The notes below the pieces were generated by a model. The model saw only the letters and a list, made by a program, of their open reading frames with translations, was not told the DNA's origin and ran no database searches. The position numbers and the translations under genes were made by a program. Shown piece after piece: positions 1-9,057 of a stretch of DNA of 64,000 nucleotides. Source of the stretch: Paenibacillus nasutitermitis (lineage in GTDB: Bacteria > Bacillota > Bacilli > Paenibacillales > Paenibacillaceae); NCBI RefSeq assembly GCF_014641075.1, contig NZ_BMHP01000011.1, positions 1 to 64,000 on the forward strand, in the 5' to 3' direction. How positions within the stretch are numbered: the stretch's first letter is position 1; every line of letters begins with the position of its first letter.

Positions 1-191
1 CTAACACATTCAACCACTAAACGTTTCGCAAACGTTCGTATCCAGTTTTCAGGGTGTAAGAATGGAAGCAGCCGACAAGTGCGGCTCATTCCCATTTAAG
101 CATACGACGGTTAGACCTAACCTCGTATACCTGACTTTACCGGCTGGCCCCAGTCGCAGTAAAGGACAAGCAGTTTTGGGGCGTTTTGTGT
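1..191. other. structured non-coding leader before the tRNA cluster
   Basis: No gene is visible. The stretch has several inverted repeats: AACGTTT/AAACGTT at 20-36, GCCG/CGGC at 71-85, and a longer one at 102-128 (ATACGA and GGTTAG pairing with CTAACC and TCGTAT). Read on the minus strand, bases 36-53 (GAAAACTGGATACGAACG) resemble the motif often found in Firmicute rRNA spacers. That hints that an rRNA operon lies just left of the window; this is inference from memory. No T-run follows any of the hairpins. Confidence 0.4.
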
Positions 192-268
192 GGCGGTGTA
201 GCTCAGCTGGCTAGAGCGTACGGTTCATACCCGTGAGGTCGTGGGTTCGACTCCCTCCGCCGCTACCA
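192..268 (+). tRNA. tRNA-Met (CAT)
   Basis: A full cloverleaf with encoded CCA. The acceptor stem starts GGCGGTG and pairs with CGCCGCT (a G-U at the first pair). The anticodon loop carries CAT and the T arm reads GGTTCGA. First of six closely spaced tRNA genes on the same strand, probably co-transcribed from upstream. Elongator versus initiator was not settled; a 1-72 pair is present, whereas bacterial initiators usually lack one. Confidence 0.95.
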
Positions 269-277
269 CACCTATAT

Positions 278-353
278 GGAGGCTTAGCTCAGCTGGGAGA
301 GCATCTGCCTTACAAGCAGAGGGTCGGCGGTTCGATCCCGTCAGCCTCCACCA
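278..353 (+). tRNA. tRNA-Val (TAC)
   Basis: Acceptor GGAGGCT pairs with AGCCTCC, the anticodon is TAC, the T loop is TTCGATC, and CCA is encoded. It lies 9 bases after tRNA-Met in the same array. Confidence 0.96.
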
Positions 354-367
354 TGAAAGTTACATAC

Positions 368-444
368 GGAGCTGTGGTGTAGTGGCCCAACATGCCTGCC
401 TGTCACGCAGGAGACCGCGGGTTCGAATCCCGTCAGCTCCGCCA
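368..444 (+). tRNA. tRNA-Asp (GTC)
   Basis: Acceptor GGAGCTG pairs with CAGCTCC, discriminator G, encoded CCA. The anticodon loop carries GTC. The D arm and the TTCGAAT T loop are normal. Confidence 0.96.
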
Positions 445-496
445 TTACACACCATTCGTGTAATGTTCCTCTTTTTAGGGGTATTTTTACAAATGA

Positions 497-572
<76 letters not shown>

Positions 573-610
573 TTTTTTCTCAAGGCGTTCACGCCTTATG
601 TTTACATTGT

Positions 611-696
611 GGAGGGCTAGCGAAGTGGTTAAACGCGGCAGACTGTAAATCTGCTCTCTTACGAGTTCGGTGGTTCGAACCCATCGCCCTCCACCA
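611..696 (+). tRNA. tRNA-Tyr (GTA)
   Basis: At 86 nt this is a class II tRNA with a long variable arm, as expected for tyrosine in bacteria. Acceptor GGAGGGC pairs with GCCCTCC, the anticodon is GTA, and CCA is encoded. Confidence 0.96.
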
Positions 697-712
697 TTCC
701 TTATAACAGCAA

Positions 713-788
713 GAGCCATTAGCTCAGTTGGTAGAGCACCTGACTTTTAATCAGGGTGTCGAAGGTTCGAGTCCTTCATGGCTCACCA
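713..788 (+). tRNA. tRNA-Lys (TTT)
   Basis: Acceptor GAGCCAT pairs with ATGGCTC, the anticodon is TTT in the loop CTTTTAA, and CCA is encoded. Last tRNA of the array; a terminator follows about 36 bases later. Confidence 0.96.
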
Positions 789-823
789 TTTCCTCACCTT
801 GACATCTTAAATCCAATATCCGG

Positions 824-853
824 AACCGCGAGCTGATGCTTGCGGTTTTTTTG
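824..853 (+). terminator. intrinsic terminator of the tRNA array
   Basis: AACCGCGAGC and GCTTGCGGTT form a 10-bp stem around a TGAT loop, followed by a run of T. It closes the tRNA transcript before the regulator at 1037. Confidence 0.85.
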
Positions 854-1036
854 TTTATATTTACCTGTCGTTCAGCATAAGGCTCACCGTGACTGAGGCT
901 GAAATCCTTTGAGATGTATGATACAATGTCCCAGAAGAAGCTGTTGCAAGCTATTGATGAGGCTTTTTCGAAATATAGCACATGCGGATTTTTAAACAAA
1001 GGACGCAGGAAGCGTTCTACGGATAGGGGCCAGCCG

Positions 1037-2179
1037 ATGAGTGAAGCAAAATGGATTGACCAGCTGCAAACGATACTCGATTGTCCGGTGCGCCAGCTTC
1101 AGTTGCCCGTGCAGCAATGGAAAGCGCAAATTGACGAAAGTGAAAGCTTCTTGAAGTATATTTGTACCACCCATACTGTGACACCCGGAGACTATATGGT
1201 TGTTTCAAAGGGGCCCTTATGGTTCGCGCTTGGTAGTGACTCAGAGTATGTCGATTATATTGAAGTAGAACGCGCTCAGCTTACCGACAAGGAAATGAGA
1301 CTGATTGGATGGAGTCTTACGCAAATTCGTTCCTCTACCGTAAAGAATTATGAAGGCGTTACAGAGTCCGAGCGCTTCGCCCGGGAACTCGGTGCCTGGA
1401 TTGTGGAGCAGTTGGATACGAGCGAGTCGCAGATTTCGATCCCGGACAGGCTGATGGCCAGAGGCCGCTTGTTCTCCAATATGATCCCCTTTCTTCTCGT
1501 ATCGGAGCAGCTGGAGGTTGGAAGGACCAGTTACAGCGATCTGGAGAAGCTGCTGCGGACTTTTCTGGCCGAGGATATGATGCTTATTCCGTTAAAGGAG
1601 CAGGAGTGGCTGGTGCTTGGTCCGATATCGCTCATTCGCGATGCCCAGTCCGAAGAGCGAGATGAGGAATCGGAGGAGTCCGTTGAAGAAAGTCTGGAAC
1701 CGATTGCATACGGGCTGCATGAAATGCTGGCCAGCGAGTGGATCGGGGAATGCCATCTGGCGGTCGCGCCGCCCATATCGCCCGCAAATTCGATTGTAGC
1801 CACTACGGCGCTGCTTCGCGAAACAGTCCATCTGGGACGAGCCTTTCACGTCGGTTCGAATATCCATTTGCCTTGGCTGCTTCATTTGGAGAGATTGCTC
1901 AATACGATCCCGGAGATGCAAAGAGCCAAGTTTGTCGAGCAGGCACTTAAACGCACTGACTTTTTCCTTGAAACCGAAATTTTAACGACACTGGAAACCT
2001 TTTTTGACTTGGACTGCAATGTCAGCGAAACGGCGAAAAAACTATATATTCATCGAAATACGCTGCTTTACCGGTTGGACAAGCTGAAGCAGGAAACGGA
2101 ATTGGACGTCCGGTTGTTCCGCGATGCGGTATTGGTTAAAATCATATTACTATTGTATAAAGTGACGAAAAGAAAGTGA
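1037..2179 (+). CDS. PucR/CdaR-type transcriptional regulator
   Basis: A 380-residue protein. The last 65 residues carry the PucR-family helix-turn-helix: an acidic helix (TLETFFDLDCNVSETA), then AKKLYIHRNTLLYRLDKL, the recognition part, then a short hydrophobic tail. The upstream part has no sensor motif I can name. An open frame reaches back to 914, but I chose the ATG at 1037, which has AGGGG about 9 bases before it; the earlier codons lack a convincing ribosome site. It sits about 100 bases upstream of the sugar-importer ATPase, a pairing I recall from other Paenibacillus, so it may control that gene. The inducer is unknown. Confidence 0.8.
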   Translation: MSEAKWIDQLQTILDCPVRQLQLPVQQWKAQIDESESFLKYICTTHTVTPGDYMVVSKGPLWFALGSDSEYVDYIEVERAQLTDKEMRLIGWSLTQIRSSTVKNYEGVTESERFARELGAWIVEQLDTSESQISIPDRLMARGRLFSNMIPFLLVSEQLEVGRTSYSDLEKLLRTFLAEDMMLIPLKEQEWLVLGPISLIRDAQSEERDEESEESVEESLEPIAYGLHEMLASEWIGECHLAVAPPISPANSIVATTALLRETVHLGRAFHVGSNIHLPWLLHLERLLNTIPEMQRAKFVEQALKRTDFFLETEILTTLETFFDLDCNVSETAKKLYIHRNTLLYRLDKLKQETELDVRLFRDAVLVKIILLLYKVTKRK

Positions 2180-2275
2180 CTTTTTTGTAAAGTATGTGCA
2201 TAGTCATATAGCCTACACTGATATAAGATATAAATATAGCAATGATGAACAATATCCGTTTAGGGGGAAATACAA

Positions 2276-3397
2276 ATGGCAGGTGTACGCTTAGAACATA
2301 TTTACAAAAAATACGCTGGTACTGATCTTGCTTCGGTTAAGGATTTTAACCTTGACATTAAAGACAAGGAGTTTCTTGTTCTTGTTGGTCCGTCCGGTTG
2401 CGGTAAATCGACCACGCTTCGTATGATTGCTGGCCTGGAAGAGATTTCCGAAGGTAAATTGTTTATCGGCGAACGTCTTGTAAACGATGTCGCTCCTAAA
2501 GACCGCGATATCGCGATGGTGTTCCAATCTTATGCATTGTATCCGCATATGAACGTATATCAAAACATGGCCTTCGGCCTTAAACTTCGTAAATTCAAAA
2601 AAGCGGACATCGAGAAACGCGTTCGTGAAGCCGCTAAAATTCTTGATATCGAGCATCTGCTTGAGCGTAAACCAAAAGCATTGTCCGGTGGACAACGTCA
2701 ACGTGTCGCGCTCGGCCGTGCGATCGTTCGTGAGCCTCAAGTCTTCTTGATGGATGAGCCTCTTTCCAACTTGGATGCTAAACTTCGTGGTCAAATGCGC
2801 GCGGAGATCAGCAAACTGGTTAAACGTCTTGAAACCACTTGTATCTATGTAACGCATGACCAAATTGAGGCCATGACGATGGGTGACCGTATCGTAGTTA
2901 TGAAAGACGGTATCATTCAACAAGCGGATTCACCGGAAGGCCTGTACAACAACCCTGTAAACCTGTTTGTTGCCGGATTCATGGGCGCTCCTTCGATGAA
3001 CTTCATTACAGGCGCACTGACCGAAGCAGGCGGAGATGTTCGCTTCAAAACAACAGGTGTGGATGTTGTCATTCCAGAAGGCAAAGCGAAATTGCTGCGC
3101 GACAAAAACTTCATTGGCAAAGATATCATTCTTGGAATTCGTCCGGAAGATATTCATGAAGAGCCGGTATTCCTGGAAGCATCGCCTAACTCTATCGTTA
3201 ACGCTCATATCGAGGTTTCCGAGAACTTGGGTCATGAAATGTATCTGTACCTGAACGGTATTGGTAAAGACACCACGATCGGTCGTGTTGATGGTCGTTC
3301 CGGCCTCAAAGAAGGCATGAACGTGAAGCTTGCCCTCGACATGAACAAAGTTCATGTATTTGATAAAGAAACAGAACTGAACCTTTTTGAAGTTTAA
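2276..3397 (+). CDS. ugpC: multi-sugar ABC importer ATPase (MsmX/UgpC type)
   Basis: A 373-residue cytoplasmic ATPase of the CUT1 carbohydrate importer class. It shows Walker A (GPSGCGKST, near residue 39), the Q-loop region (VFQSYALYPHM), the ABC signature (LSGGQRQRVALGRA), Walker B (VFLMDEPLSNLDAKL) and the H-loop (YVTHDQ). The C-terminal third is the OB-fold (TOBE) regulatory domain, including the GIRPEDI motif. An AGGGGGAAA ribosome site precedes the ATG. No permease or binding-protein gene is adjacent, as for B. subtilis MsmX, which serves several importers. The permease pairs near 45-46 kb and 56-57 kb lack ATPases of their own, so this protein may energise both (inference). Confidence 0.93.
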   Translation: MAGVRLEHIYKKYAGTDLASVKDFNLDIKDKEFLVLVGPSGCGKSTTLRMIAGLEEISEGKLFIGERLVNDVAPKDRDIAMVFQSYALYPHMNVYQNMAFGLKLRKFKKADIEKRVREAAKILDIEHLLERKPKALSGGQRQRVALGRAIVREPQVFLMDEPLSNLDAKLRGQMRAEISKLVKRLETTCIYVTHDQIEAMTMGDRIVVMKDGIIQQADSPEGLYNNPVNLFVAGFMGAPSMNFITGALTEAGGDVRFKTTGVDVVIPEGKAKLLRDKNFIGKDIILGIRPEDIHEEPVFLEASPNSIVNAHIEVSENLGHEMYLYLNGIGKDTTIGRVDGRSGLKEGMNVKLALDMNKVHVFDKETELNLFEV

Positions 3398-3421
3398 GAA
3401 ATAGAAGCTTTTCTTCGAACA

Positions 3422-3451
3422 GCCGTCCTGCCGCAGGACGGTTGTTTTTGT
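3422..3451 (+). terminator. intrinsic terminator of ugpC
   Basis: CCGTCCTG and CAGGACGG form a GC-rich stem with a CCG loop, followed by TTGTTTTTG. It lies 25 bases after the ugpC stop. Bases 3452-3622 hold only the leader of hprK. Confidence 0.88.
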
Positions 3452-3622
3452 ATGTCCGGATTATGAGACAACAAGCAAGTATTTATTCGGCTGATTGCAT
3501 TGTTATCCGGCTGGAGATTTAGGGAGACGTTGATTTCAGCGCTTATTTCCTATACGATGATTACATTAGAAATTTACATAACAGTGACAGATGCAACACC
3601 AGCGATTTAAGGAGGCCTGGCA

Positions 3623-4561
3623 ATGGCTAAAAAAGTAAAGGTGTCGGAGCTTGTCCAGCAATTTCAACTTGAAATTGTCAGTGGAGAAGATGGTCTGCGC
3701 CGCAGTATAACGGTCGATGATTTATCAAGACCAGGCTTGGAGATGGCAGGGTATTTTCATTATTACCCGAAAGAAAGGGTGCAAATCCTGGGTAAAACAG
3801 AGCTTGCTTTCATGGATACGCTGAGCAATGAAGAACGGATGGACCGGATTGAGCGCCTTTGTGATGATGAGACCCCCTGTTTTATCATTACCCGCGGTCT
3901 TGAAGCCCCGCTCGAACTCATTCAGCAATCCAATGAAAAAAAAATCCCGGTGCTGCGCAGTTCTGTAGCCACCACGATCCTGATCGGCCGGATTACGAAT
4001 TTTCTGGAGCGCAAGCTTGCGCCTTCGGCCACGATTCATGGGGTTCTGGTGGATGTGTACGGGGTTGGCATGTTGATTACCGGAGGCAGCGGAATCGGCA
4101 AAAGTGAAACCGCGCTTGAGCTTGTCAAACGCAGTCACCGGCTGGTTGCCGACGATGCGGTTGAAATCAGACAAACCTCTGATGGACAGCTGCACGGCAG
4201 CGCACCTGAATTAATCCGTTATTTGCTGGAAATAAGAGGATTGGGCATTATCAATGTAATGACGCTATTCGGTGCCGGAGCGATTCGTACGATGAAGCGG
4301 ATCAGCGTTGTCATTCGACTTGAGAACTGGCAGCCGGACAAACAATATGACCGCCTGGGGCTGGATGAAGAGACGACGCGCATTATTGATACCGATGTTC
4401 CACTCGTAACCGTGCCGGTCAGACCGGGCCGCAACTTGGCAGTTATCATTGAAGTGGCAGCTATGAACTTCCGGTTGAAGCGGATGGGTTATAATGCGGC
4501 GCTCCAGTTTACGAATAAGCTGACCGAGACCATCGCTGACGATTCGGACGATTTTGATTGA
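3623..4561 (+). CDS. hprK: HPr kinase/phosphorylase
   Basis: A 312-residue bifunctional enzyme that phosphorylates Ser46 of HPr and Crh and removes that phosphate. In Firmicutes it is the switch for CcpA-dependent carbon catabolite control. Walker A (GGSGIGKSE) starts at residue 154 and the HprK signature (EIRGLGIINV) lies near residue 203; length matches the family. AAGGAGG precedes the ATG. It heads a cluster with lgt and ppaX, the order seen in B. subtilis, and its likely substrate is encoded at 22603-22872. Confidence 0.97.
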   Translation: MAKKVKVSELVQQFQLEIVSGEDGLRRSITVDDLSRPGLEMAGYFHYYPKERVQILGKTELAFMDTLSNEERMDRIERLCDDETPCFIITRGLEAPLELIQQSNEKKIPVLRSSVATTILIGRITNFLERKLAPSATIHGVLVDVYGVGMLITGGSGIGKSETALELVKRSHRLVADDAVEIRQTSDGQLHGSAPELIRYLLEIRGLGIINVMTLFGAGAIRTMKRISVVIRLENWQPDKQYDRLGLDEETTRIIDTDVPLVTVPVRPGRNLAVIIEVAAMNFRLKRMGYNAALQFTNKLTETIADDSDDFD

Positions 4562-4579
4562 TAAAAGGAGCCGTTGTGG

Positions 4580-5638
4580 ATGTATGAACTATTGTTAAAT
4601 CCGATCGCTTTTTCACTGGGGCCGATAAGCGTGCACTGGTACGGTATTATTTTGGGGACGGCGGCGCTTGTCGGTCTCCTGCTTGCTGTCCAGGAGGGAA
4701 AGCGATACGGACTGTCGCCGGATTTCTTCATGGACCTGCTCCTCCTGGGTGTTCCCTCGGCCATTATCGGGGCACGGATCTACTTCGTCGCGTTTAAGTG
4801 GGACGAGTATAAGAACAATTTGATGGACGTATTTAAAATATGGAATGGCGGTATCGCCATATATGGAGCGTTGATTGGCGCCATGATTTGCGGCATTATC
4901 TATTTCCGCTATAAAGGGTACAACCCCTGGCGGATTATGGATATCTGCGCACCATCACTGATTGCCGGGCAAATGATCGGCCGTTGGGGCAATTTTGTAA
5001 ATCAGGAAGCCTACGGCGGGCCGACCGACGAGAGCTTTCTGCGCGAAACGCTCCATCTTCCCGGCTGGATCGTGAATCAGATGAACGTAGAGGGGGTCTT
5101 TCATCATCCGACCTTCCTGTACGAATCCCTGTGGAATCTGGCTGGACTTATTTTGCTGTTCGTGCTGCGCCGCCGTTATTTCGTGAGGGCAGGCGAGATA
5201 CTGATGACCTATTTCATCTGGTATTCCATCGGACGCTTCTATATTGAAGCTCTGAGAACGGACAGCCTGGCTTTTGACGGACCGGCTTGGCTTGTATCCA
5301 TTATGGACGGCTTGTGGTCTCCGATGACTATAGTATTCGAGCAGGGTTATCTGGATCCCGCCTATGGCAATGTTCGTATCTCCCAGCTGCTTGCGGTACT
5401 GCTCATTATTGCGGCAATAGCCATCATTATTATCCGCCGTGTCACAGGAGCGGCATCCGAGCACTATAAGGATCCGATTATAAACCGCAGAACGGGACTG
5501 CCTGCAGGTGTGAGCGCAAGCGGAGACCCGGAAGCGGAAGCGGCCGCTCCGGATGCGGCTGAGCGGACAGCGGTTCTACCGAACGAAGCGGAGCGTAAAG
5601 AAACAGCGGACCGCAAGGATGAAGGCATAAAGGGGTAA
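4580..5638 (+). CDS. lgt: prolipoprotein diacylglyceryl transferase
   Basis: A 352-residue multi-pass membrane enzyme that attaches diacylglycerol to the lipobox cysteine of prolipoproteins. The Lgt signature is present (GRWGNFVNQEAYG, near residue 136), and SVHWYG stands near the N terminus. The last 60 residues or so are an Ala/Glu/Arg-rich tail, making the protein about 80 residues longer than typical Lgt. I chose the ATG at 4580 with AAAAGGAG 9 bases before it; an in-frame TTG lies two codons upstream. Likely clients here are the lipoprotein binding proteins at 46747 and 54193. Confidence 0.95.
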   Translation: MYELLLNPIAFSLGPISVHWYGIILGTAALVGLLLAVQEGKRYGLSPDFFMDLLLLGVPSAIIGARIYFVAFKWDEYKNNLMDVFKIWNGGIAIYGALIGAMICGIIYFRYKGYNPWRIMDICAPSLIAGQMIGRWGNFVNQEAYGGPTDESFLRETLHLPGWIVNQMNVEGVFHHPTFLYESLWNLAGLILLFVLRRRYFVRAGEILMTYFIWYSIGRFYIEALRTDSLAFDGPAWLVSIMDGLWSPMTIVFEQGYLDPAYGNVRISQLLAVLLIIAAIAIIIIRRVTGAASEHYKDPIINRRTGLPAGVSASGDPEAEAAAPDAAERTAVLPNEAERKETADRKDEGIKG

Positions 5639-5647
5639 CGAGACATC

Positions 5648-6307
5648 ATGACATTAGCAATACGCACCGTTTTGTTTGACTTGGACGGAACCATATTGGA
5701 TACGAACGAATTGATTATACATTCCTTTCTGCATGCGCTGCAGGAAATTGTCCCGCCGCCATTCAGCCGGGAGCATATCATCCCCAGCATGGGAGAGCCG
5801 CTGCATGTTCAAATGCAGAAATTCTCAGGGCAGGAGGATGTTTCACAGCTTATTGCCGTATATCGAGAGGTTAATCTGCGGATGCATGACGAGTATGTGA
5901 AGCCTTTTCCCGGGGTAAAAGAAGTACTGGCCAACCTGCATGCTGCAGGAATACAGATCGGCATCGTCACAACCAAAATGAGACTCACGACAGAACGGGG
6001 CCTTCATTACACCGGTTTGTATGATTACATTCATCCGGATGGAATTGTGACCATCGACGATGTCACGCATCCCAAGCCGCACCCCGAACCGGTGCTTATG
6101 GCGGTGAAAGCTCTAGGCGCAGATCCGGCAACGACGATTATGGTGGGTGACAGCATCGTGGATATCCAGTCGGCTGAAGCAGCGGGAACGATTTCCGTCG
6201 GCGTTGCCTGGTCGCTGAAGGGCGAAGCTGTGCTGACCGAGTATGGCGCACGTCACATCATTCATGATATGCGCGATCTGTACGCGCTGGTCGGATTGGA
6301 GCTGTAG
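5648..6307 (+). CDS. ppaX: pyrophosphatase PpaX (HAD family)
   Basis: A 219-residue HAD-superfamily hydrolase. Motif I is DLDGTILDTNE near residue 10, the motif III region is THPKPHPEPV, and motif IV is GDSIVDIQSA. In B. subtilis, PpaX hydrolyses the pyrophosphate made when HprK dephosphorylates P-Ser-HPr, and it is encoded beside hprK as here. It starts 9 bases after the lgt stop, so co-transcription is likely. A generic phosphoglycolate phosphatase call would also fit the fold; the context favours PpaX. Confidence 0.93.
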   Translation: MTLAIRTVLFDLDGTILDTNELIIHSFLHALQEIVPPPFSREHIIPSMGEPLHVQMQKFSGQEDVSQLIAVYREVNLRMHDEYVKPFPGVKEVLANLHAAGIQIGIVTTKMRLTTERGLHYTGLYDYIHPDGIVTIDDVTHPKPHPEPVLMAVKALGADPATTIMVGDSIVDIQSAEAAGTISVGVAWSLKGEAVLTEYGARHIIHDMRDLYALVGLEL

Positions 6308-6310
6308 CGG

Positions 6311-6796
6311 TTGAGGAATGTGGAGCGCTATCCGGTCGAAGGCCCGAATGCCCTTTGGCAAATGTATCATACAGTCAGCCGGTTCAAGGCTGTACGTAAT
6401 TTTATATGCATACAGTTCACGCGCTATTGTCCGTCCCTGCCGGTCAAGAACTGGATATACAGGCATGTGTTGGGCATGAGGGTCGGACGCAGTACCGCAT
6501 TTGCGCTTATGGTGATGGTTGATGTTTTTTTTCCGGAGCGCATTACGGTGGGGGATAACTCTATCATCGGCTACAATACGACTATTCTGACGCATGAATA
6601 TTTGATTAAGGAATACCGCCTCGGCAATGTGGTTATTGGCTCGAATGTGATGATCGGAGCAAATACCACGATCCTCCCGGGGGTGACCATCGGGGACGGA
6701 GCGGTTGTGGCCGCCGGGTCGGTGGTTCATAAGAATGTGGCTGCCGGGGCTTTTGTCGGTGGCAATCCCATTAGGGAAATCCGGAGTTCCGTGTGA
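6311..6796 (+). CDS. left-handed beta-helix acetyltransferase (YvoF-like)
   Basis: A 161-residue protein whose C-terminal half consists of hexapeptide repeats ([LIV]-G-x4 style: IGSNVMIGANTTILPGVTIG), the left-handed beta-helix of NodL/LacA-type O-acetyltransferases. The chosen start is the TTG at 6311, three bases after the ppaX stop, with GGAG from the ppaX end as ribosome site; a GTG lies three codons in. The position after ppaX matches B. subtilis yvoF. The acceptor substrate is not evident. Confidence 0.85.
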   Translation: MRNVERYPVEGPNALWQMYHTVSRFKAVRNFICIQFTRYCPSLPVKNWIYRHVLGMRVGRSTAFALMVMVDVFFPERITVGDNSIIGYNTTILTHEYLIKEYRLGNVVIGSNVMIGANTTILPGVTIGDGAVVAAGSVVHKNVAAGAFVGGNPIREIRSSV

Positions 6797-6823
6797 TCCG
6801 GAGTCTGCGGTCCAGCGATTAGG

Positions 6824-6857
6824 AAGGCCTTCGCAGTTGCGGCTGCGAGGGCTGTTT
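6824..6857 (+). terminator. probable terminator after the hprK cluster
   Basis: AGGCCTTCGCAG and CTGCGAGGGCT form a stem around TTGCGG, followed by GTTTTG. The short T-run makes it a moderate candidate. A strong promoter starts 29 bases further on. Confidence 0.6.
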
Positions 6858-6885
6858 TGCTGCTCAGGAGGCAAGTTCTTACGTC

Positions 6886-6914
6886 TTGACGAATGATTTG
6901 GAGCATGATATTAT
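6886..6914 (+). promoter_or_regulatory. promoter of the his operon
   Basis: TTGACG and TATTAT are separated by exactly 17 bases, a good SigA-type match. The leader to hisZ is about 75 nt, too short for a T-box, and I saw no T-box motif in it. Confidence 0.75.
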
Positions 6915-6993
6915 TACGACTAATCACTTTATTTTGGCAGTATGGTAACATGGTAGCACGTTAATAAACTAAAGCGTATGTGGGTGAATATAC

Positions 6994-8223
6994 ATGTCCA
7001 AACCAAAGGTATTTGAGAAGCCGATTGGGGTTAAAGATTACCTGCCGCATGCTGTATCCAGGCTGCGGCAAATTGAAAGCCAGGTGCTCGCTTGCATGAG
7101 CGCATGGGGATATGAGCAAATCATAACCCCCACCATGGAGTATTACGATACGGTTGGAGTAGCCAGCGCCACTTCCGATCAGAAGTTGTTCAAGCTGCTC
7201 AACAATCGGGGAACCACGCTTGTGCTGCGTTCGGATATGACGGCACCAATTGCAAGGGTCGTCGCTTCCCTGCTCAAGGAATCCGAATTTCCTCTGCGAC
7301 TATCCTATCACTCCAATATTTTTCGGTCTATTGAGGAAGAAGCTGGCCGCGAGGCGGAGTTTTTCCAGACGGGGGTCGAGCTGGTAGGCGACGCTTCGGC
7401 TGAAGCCGATGCAGAGGTGGTTGCGCTTGCGATTGCTTCCCTGAAGGCGGCCGGAGTGGACCGGTTTAAGATCGCTATTGGCCATGTCGGTTTCCTGAAC
7501 GGGTTATTTGAAGAAACGCTCAAAGGACGGGAAGATGCCCAGGAGGAGCTGAAGGCCTGTCTGCTGGGACGGGACTATGTCGGTTACCGTGAGCGTCTGC
7601 GTGCGCTGTCGCTCGCTGAACCGGTACAGACGGAGCTGGAGGGCATTCTCCGGCTGCGGGGCAGCCAGGATATTTGCGAGCAGGCGCTGCAGCTTAGCGC
7701 AAATGTTACGGCCCGTTCGGCTATCGGGCATCTGTGCGAGATGTGGGATGTGCTGGAGGCTTACGGTGTTTGTGAGCATGTGCTTATTGATCTGACGATG
7801 ATCGGGGACTTTAAATATTATACGGGCATGACCTTTGAAGGTTATGCTGCCGATCTGGGCTCGCCGGTAGCAAGCGGAGGGCGTTACGACAATCTGCTTA
7901 AGCAGTTTGGCCGGCCGGCTCCGGCAACGGGATTCGCGTTGAAGACAACGCGGATTCTGGAGCTAACCGGCAACCGCGTGGCATCCGATGCAGCAGAGCG
8001 GATATTAATCGGTTATGATGCCGCAGGAAGGCCGCAGGCGCTCCTGGAAGCGCAGCGGCTGCGCGAGTCGGGCACATCTGTCGTCGTCACGGAGAAGATG
8101 GATCCAGCCGCTCAGAAGGCGGCAGCGGATGCGGCTTCTATTGGCGGCAGCGCAGGAATGGTGTATAAAGGCGTAACGTTTGCGAGGCTGCTCACATTTT
8201 TCAAAGAAGGGAGCCGCCCATGA
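6994..8223 (+). CDS. hisZ: ATP phosphoribosyltransferase regulatory subunit
   Basis: A 409-residue protein related to histidyl-tRNA synthetase: class II motif-like segments such as LRSDMTAPIARV and, near the C terminus, ASGGRYDNLLKQFG. It lacks the anticodon-binding function and pairs with short-form HisG to make the active first enzyme of histidine synthesis. Its stop overlaps the hisG start (ATGA), which implies translational coupling. The ribosome site is weak (GTGGGTGA). Confidence 0.94.
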   Translation: MSKPKVFEKPIGVKDYLPHAVSRLRQIESQVLACMSAWGYEQIITPTMEYYDTVGVASATSDQKLFKLLNNRGTTLVLRSDMTAPIARVVASLLKESEFPLRLSYHSNIFRSIEEEAGREAEFFQTGVELVGDASAEADAEVVALAIASLKAAGVDRFKIAIGHVGFLNGLFEETLKGREDAQEELKACLLGRDYVGYRERLRALSLAEPVQTELEGILRLRGSQDICEQALQLSANVTARSAIGHLCEMWDVLEAYGVCEHVLIDLTMIGDFKYYTGMTFEGYAADLGSPVASGGRYDNLLKQFGRPAPATGFALKTTRILELTGNRVASDAAERILIGYDAAGRPQALLEAQRLRESGTSVVVTEKMDPAAQKAAADAASIGGSAGMVYKGVTFARLLTFFKEGSRP

Positions 8224-8912
8224 TGAGCTTGCATGACGGATTATGGAATGGGGCATCGGACCTCAGCGGAGGGGCCGCCGGCAAGGAATTGTTGAAAGTG
8301 GCCATGCCAAAAGGGCGTATCTATAAACAGGCATCCAAGCTGTTCCGTGAGGCGGGGCTTCCGATCCCCAGTGACTTTGACGATACGAGAAAGCTGATTA
8401 TCGAAATCCCTGAGCTGGGCATGGCGTTCATCATGGCTAAACCGGTCGATGTGCCGACTTATGTGGAGTATGGCGTAGCGGATATCGGCATTGTCGGCAA
8501 AGATGTGCTGATGGAGGAAAATAAAGATGTTTACGAGCTGTTGGACTTAGGCATTGCCAGATGCCGGATGTCGGTTATCGGAATGCCGGACTGGAAGCCG
8601 GTTATCCATCCCCGCGTAGCCACGAAATATCCCAGCGTCGCTTCACAATATTTCCGCGAGCGCGGGCAGCAGGTGGAAGTGATCAAGCTGAACGGCTCCA
8701 TTGAACTGGCGCCGCTGATCGGCCTTGCCGACCGCATTGTCGATATGGTGGAGACAGGCCAGACCCTGAGGGAGAACGGCCTTATCGAGATGGAGACGAT
8801 CTTCGGCATTACAAGCCGTCTGATTGCCAATCGCGTCAGCTACCGGATGAAGAATGAGGCGATCCAGAGCTTGTGCGACAAGCTGCAGCAGACAATCGCT
8901 GCACAAGCCTAA
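8220..8912 (+). CDS. hisG: ATP phosphoribosyltransferase, short form
   Basis: A 230-residue catalytic subunit condensing ATP with PRPP. The family core begins near residue 22 (LLKVAMPKGRIYKQ), with GIVGKDVLME and the PRPP-binding segment IVDMVETGQTLREN. It lacks the C-terminal regulatory domain of long HisG, consistent with hisZ next door. About 20 residues precede the usual start; the ATG at 8220 has GAAGGGAG and overlaps the hisZ stop, so I kept it. Confidence 0.95.
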   Translation: MMSLHDGLWNGASDLSGGAAGKELLKVAMPKGRIYKQASKLFREAGLPIPSDFDDTRKLIIEIPELGMAFIMAKPVDVPTYVEYGVADIGIVGKDVLMEENKDVYELLDLGIARCRMSVIGMPDWKPVIHPRVATKYPSVASQYFRERGQQVEVIKLNGSIELAPLIGLADRIVDMVETGQTLRENGLIEMETIFGITSRLIANRVSYRMKNEAIQSLCDKLQQTIAAQA

Positions 8913-9057
8913 AGTCTGAGCCCTGCGGACGCAGGTGGGAAACCGGGTGCGGGGAAGCGTTGAGAAGCCAACCAGGGGCGTTATCGACCTTGGCGTGGAA
9001 ATAAGGGCGCTGCCGGCCGTTAAGGCGTCAGCGCGATGATGAAGGGAGCGATGCGGC

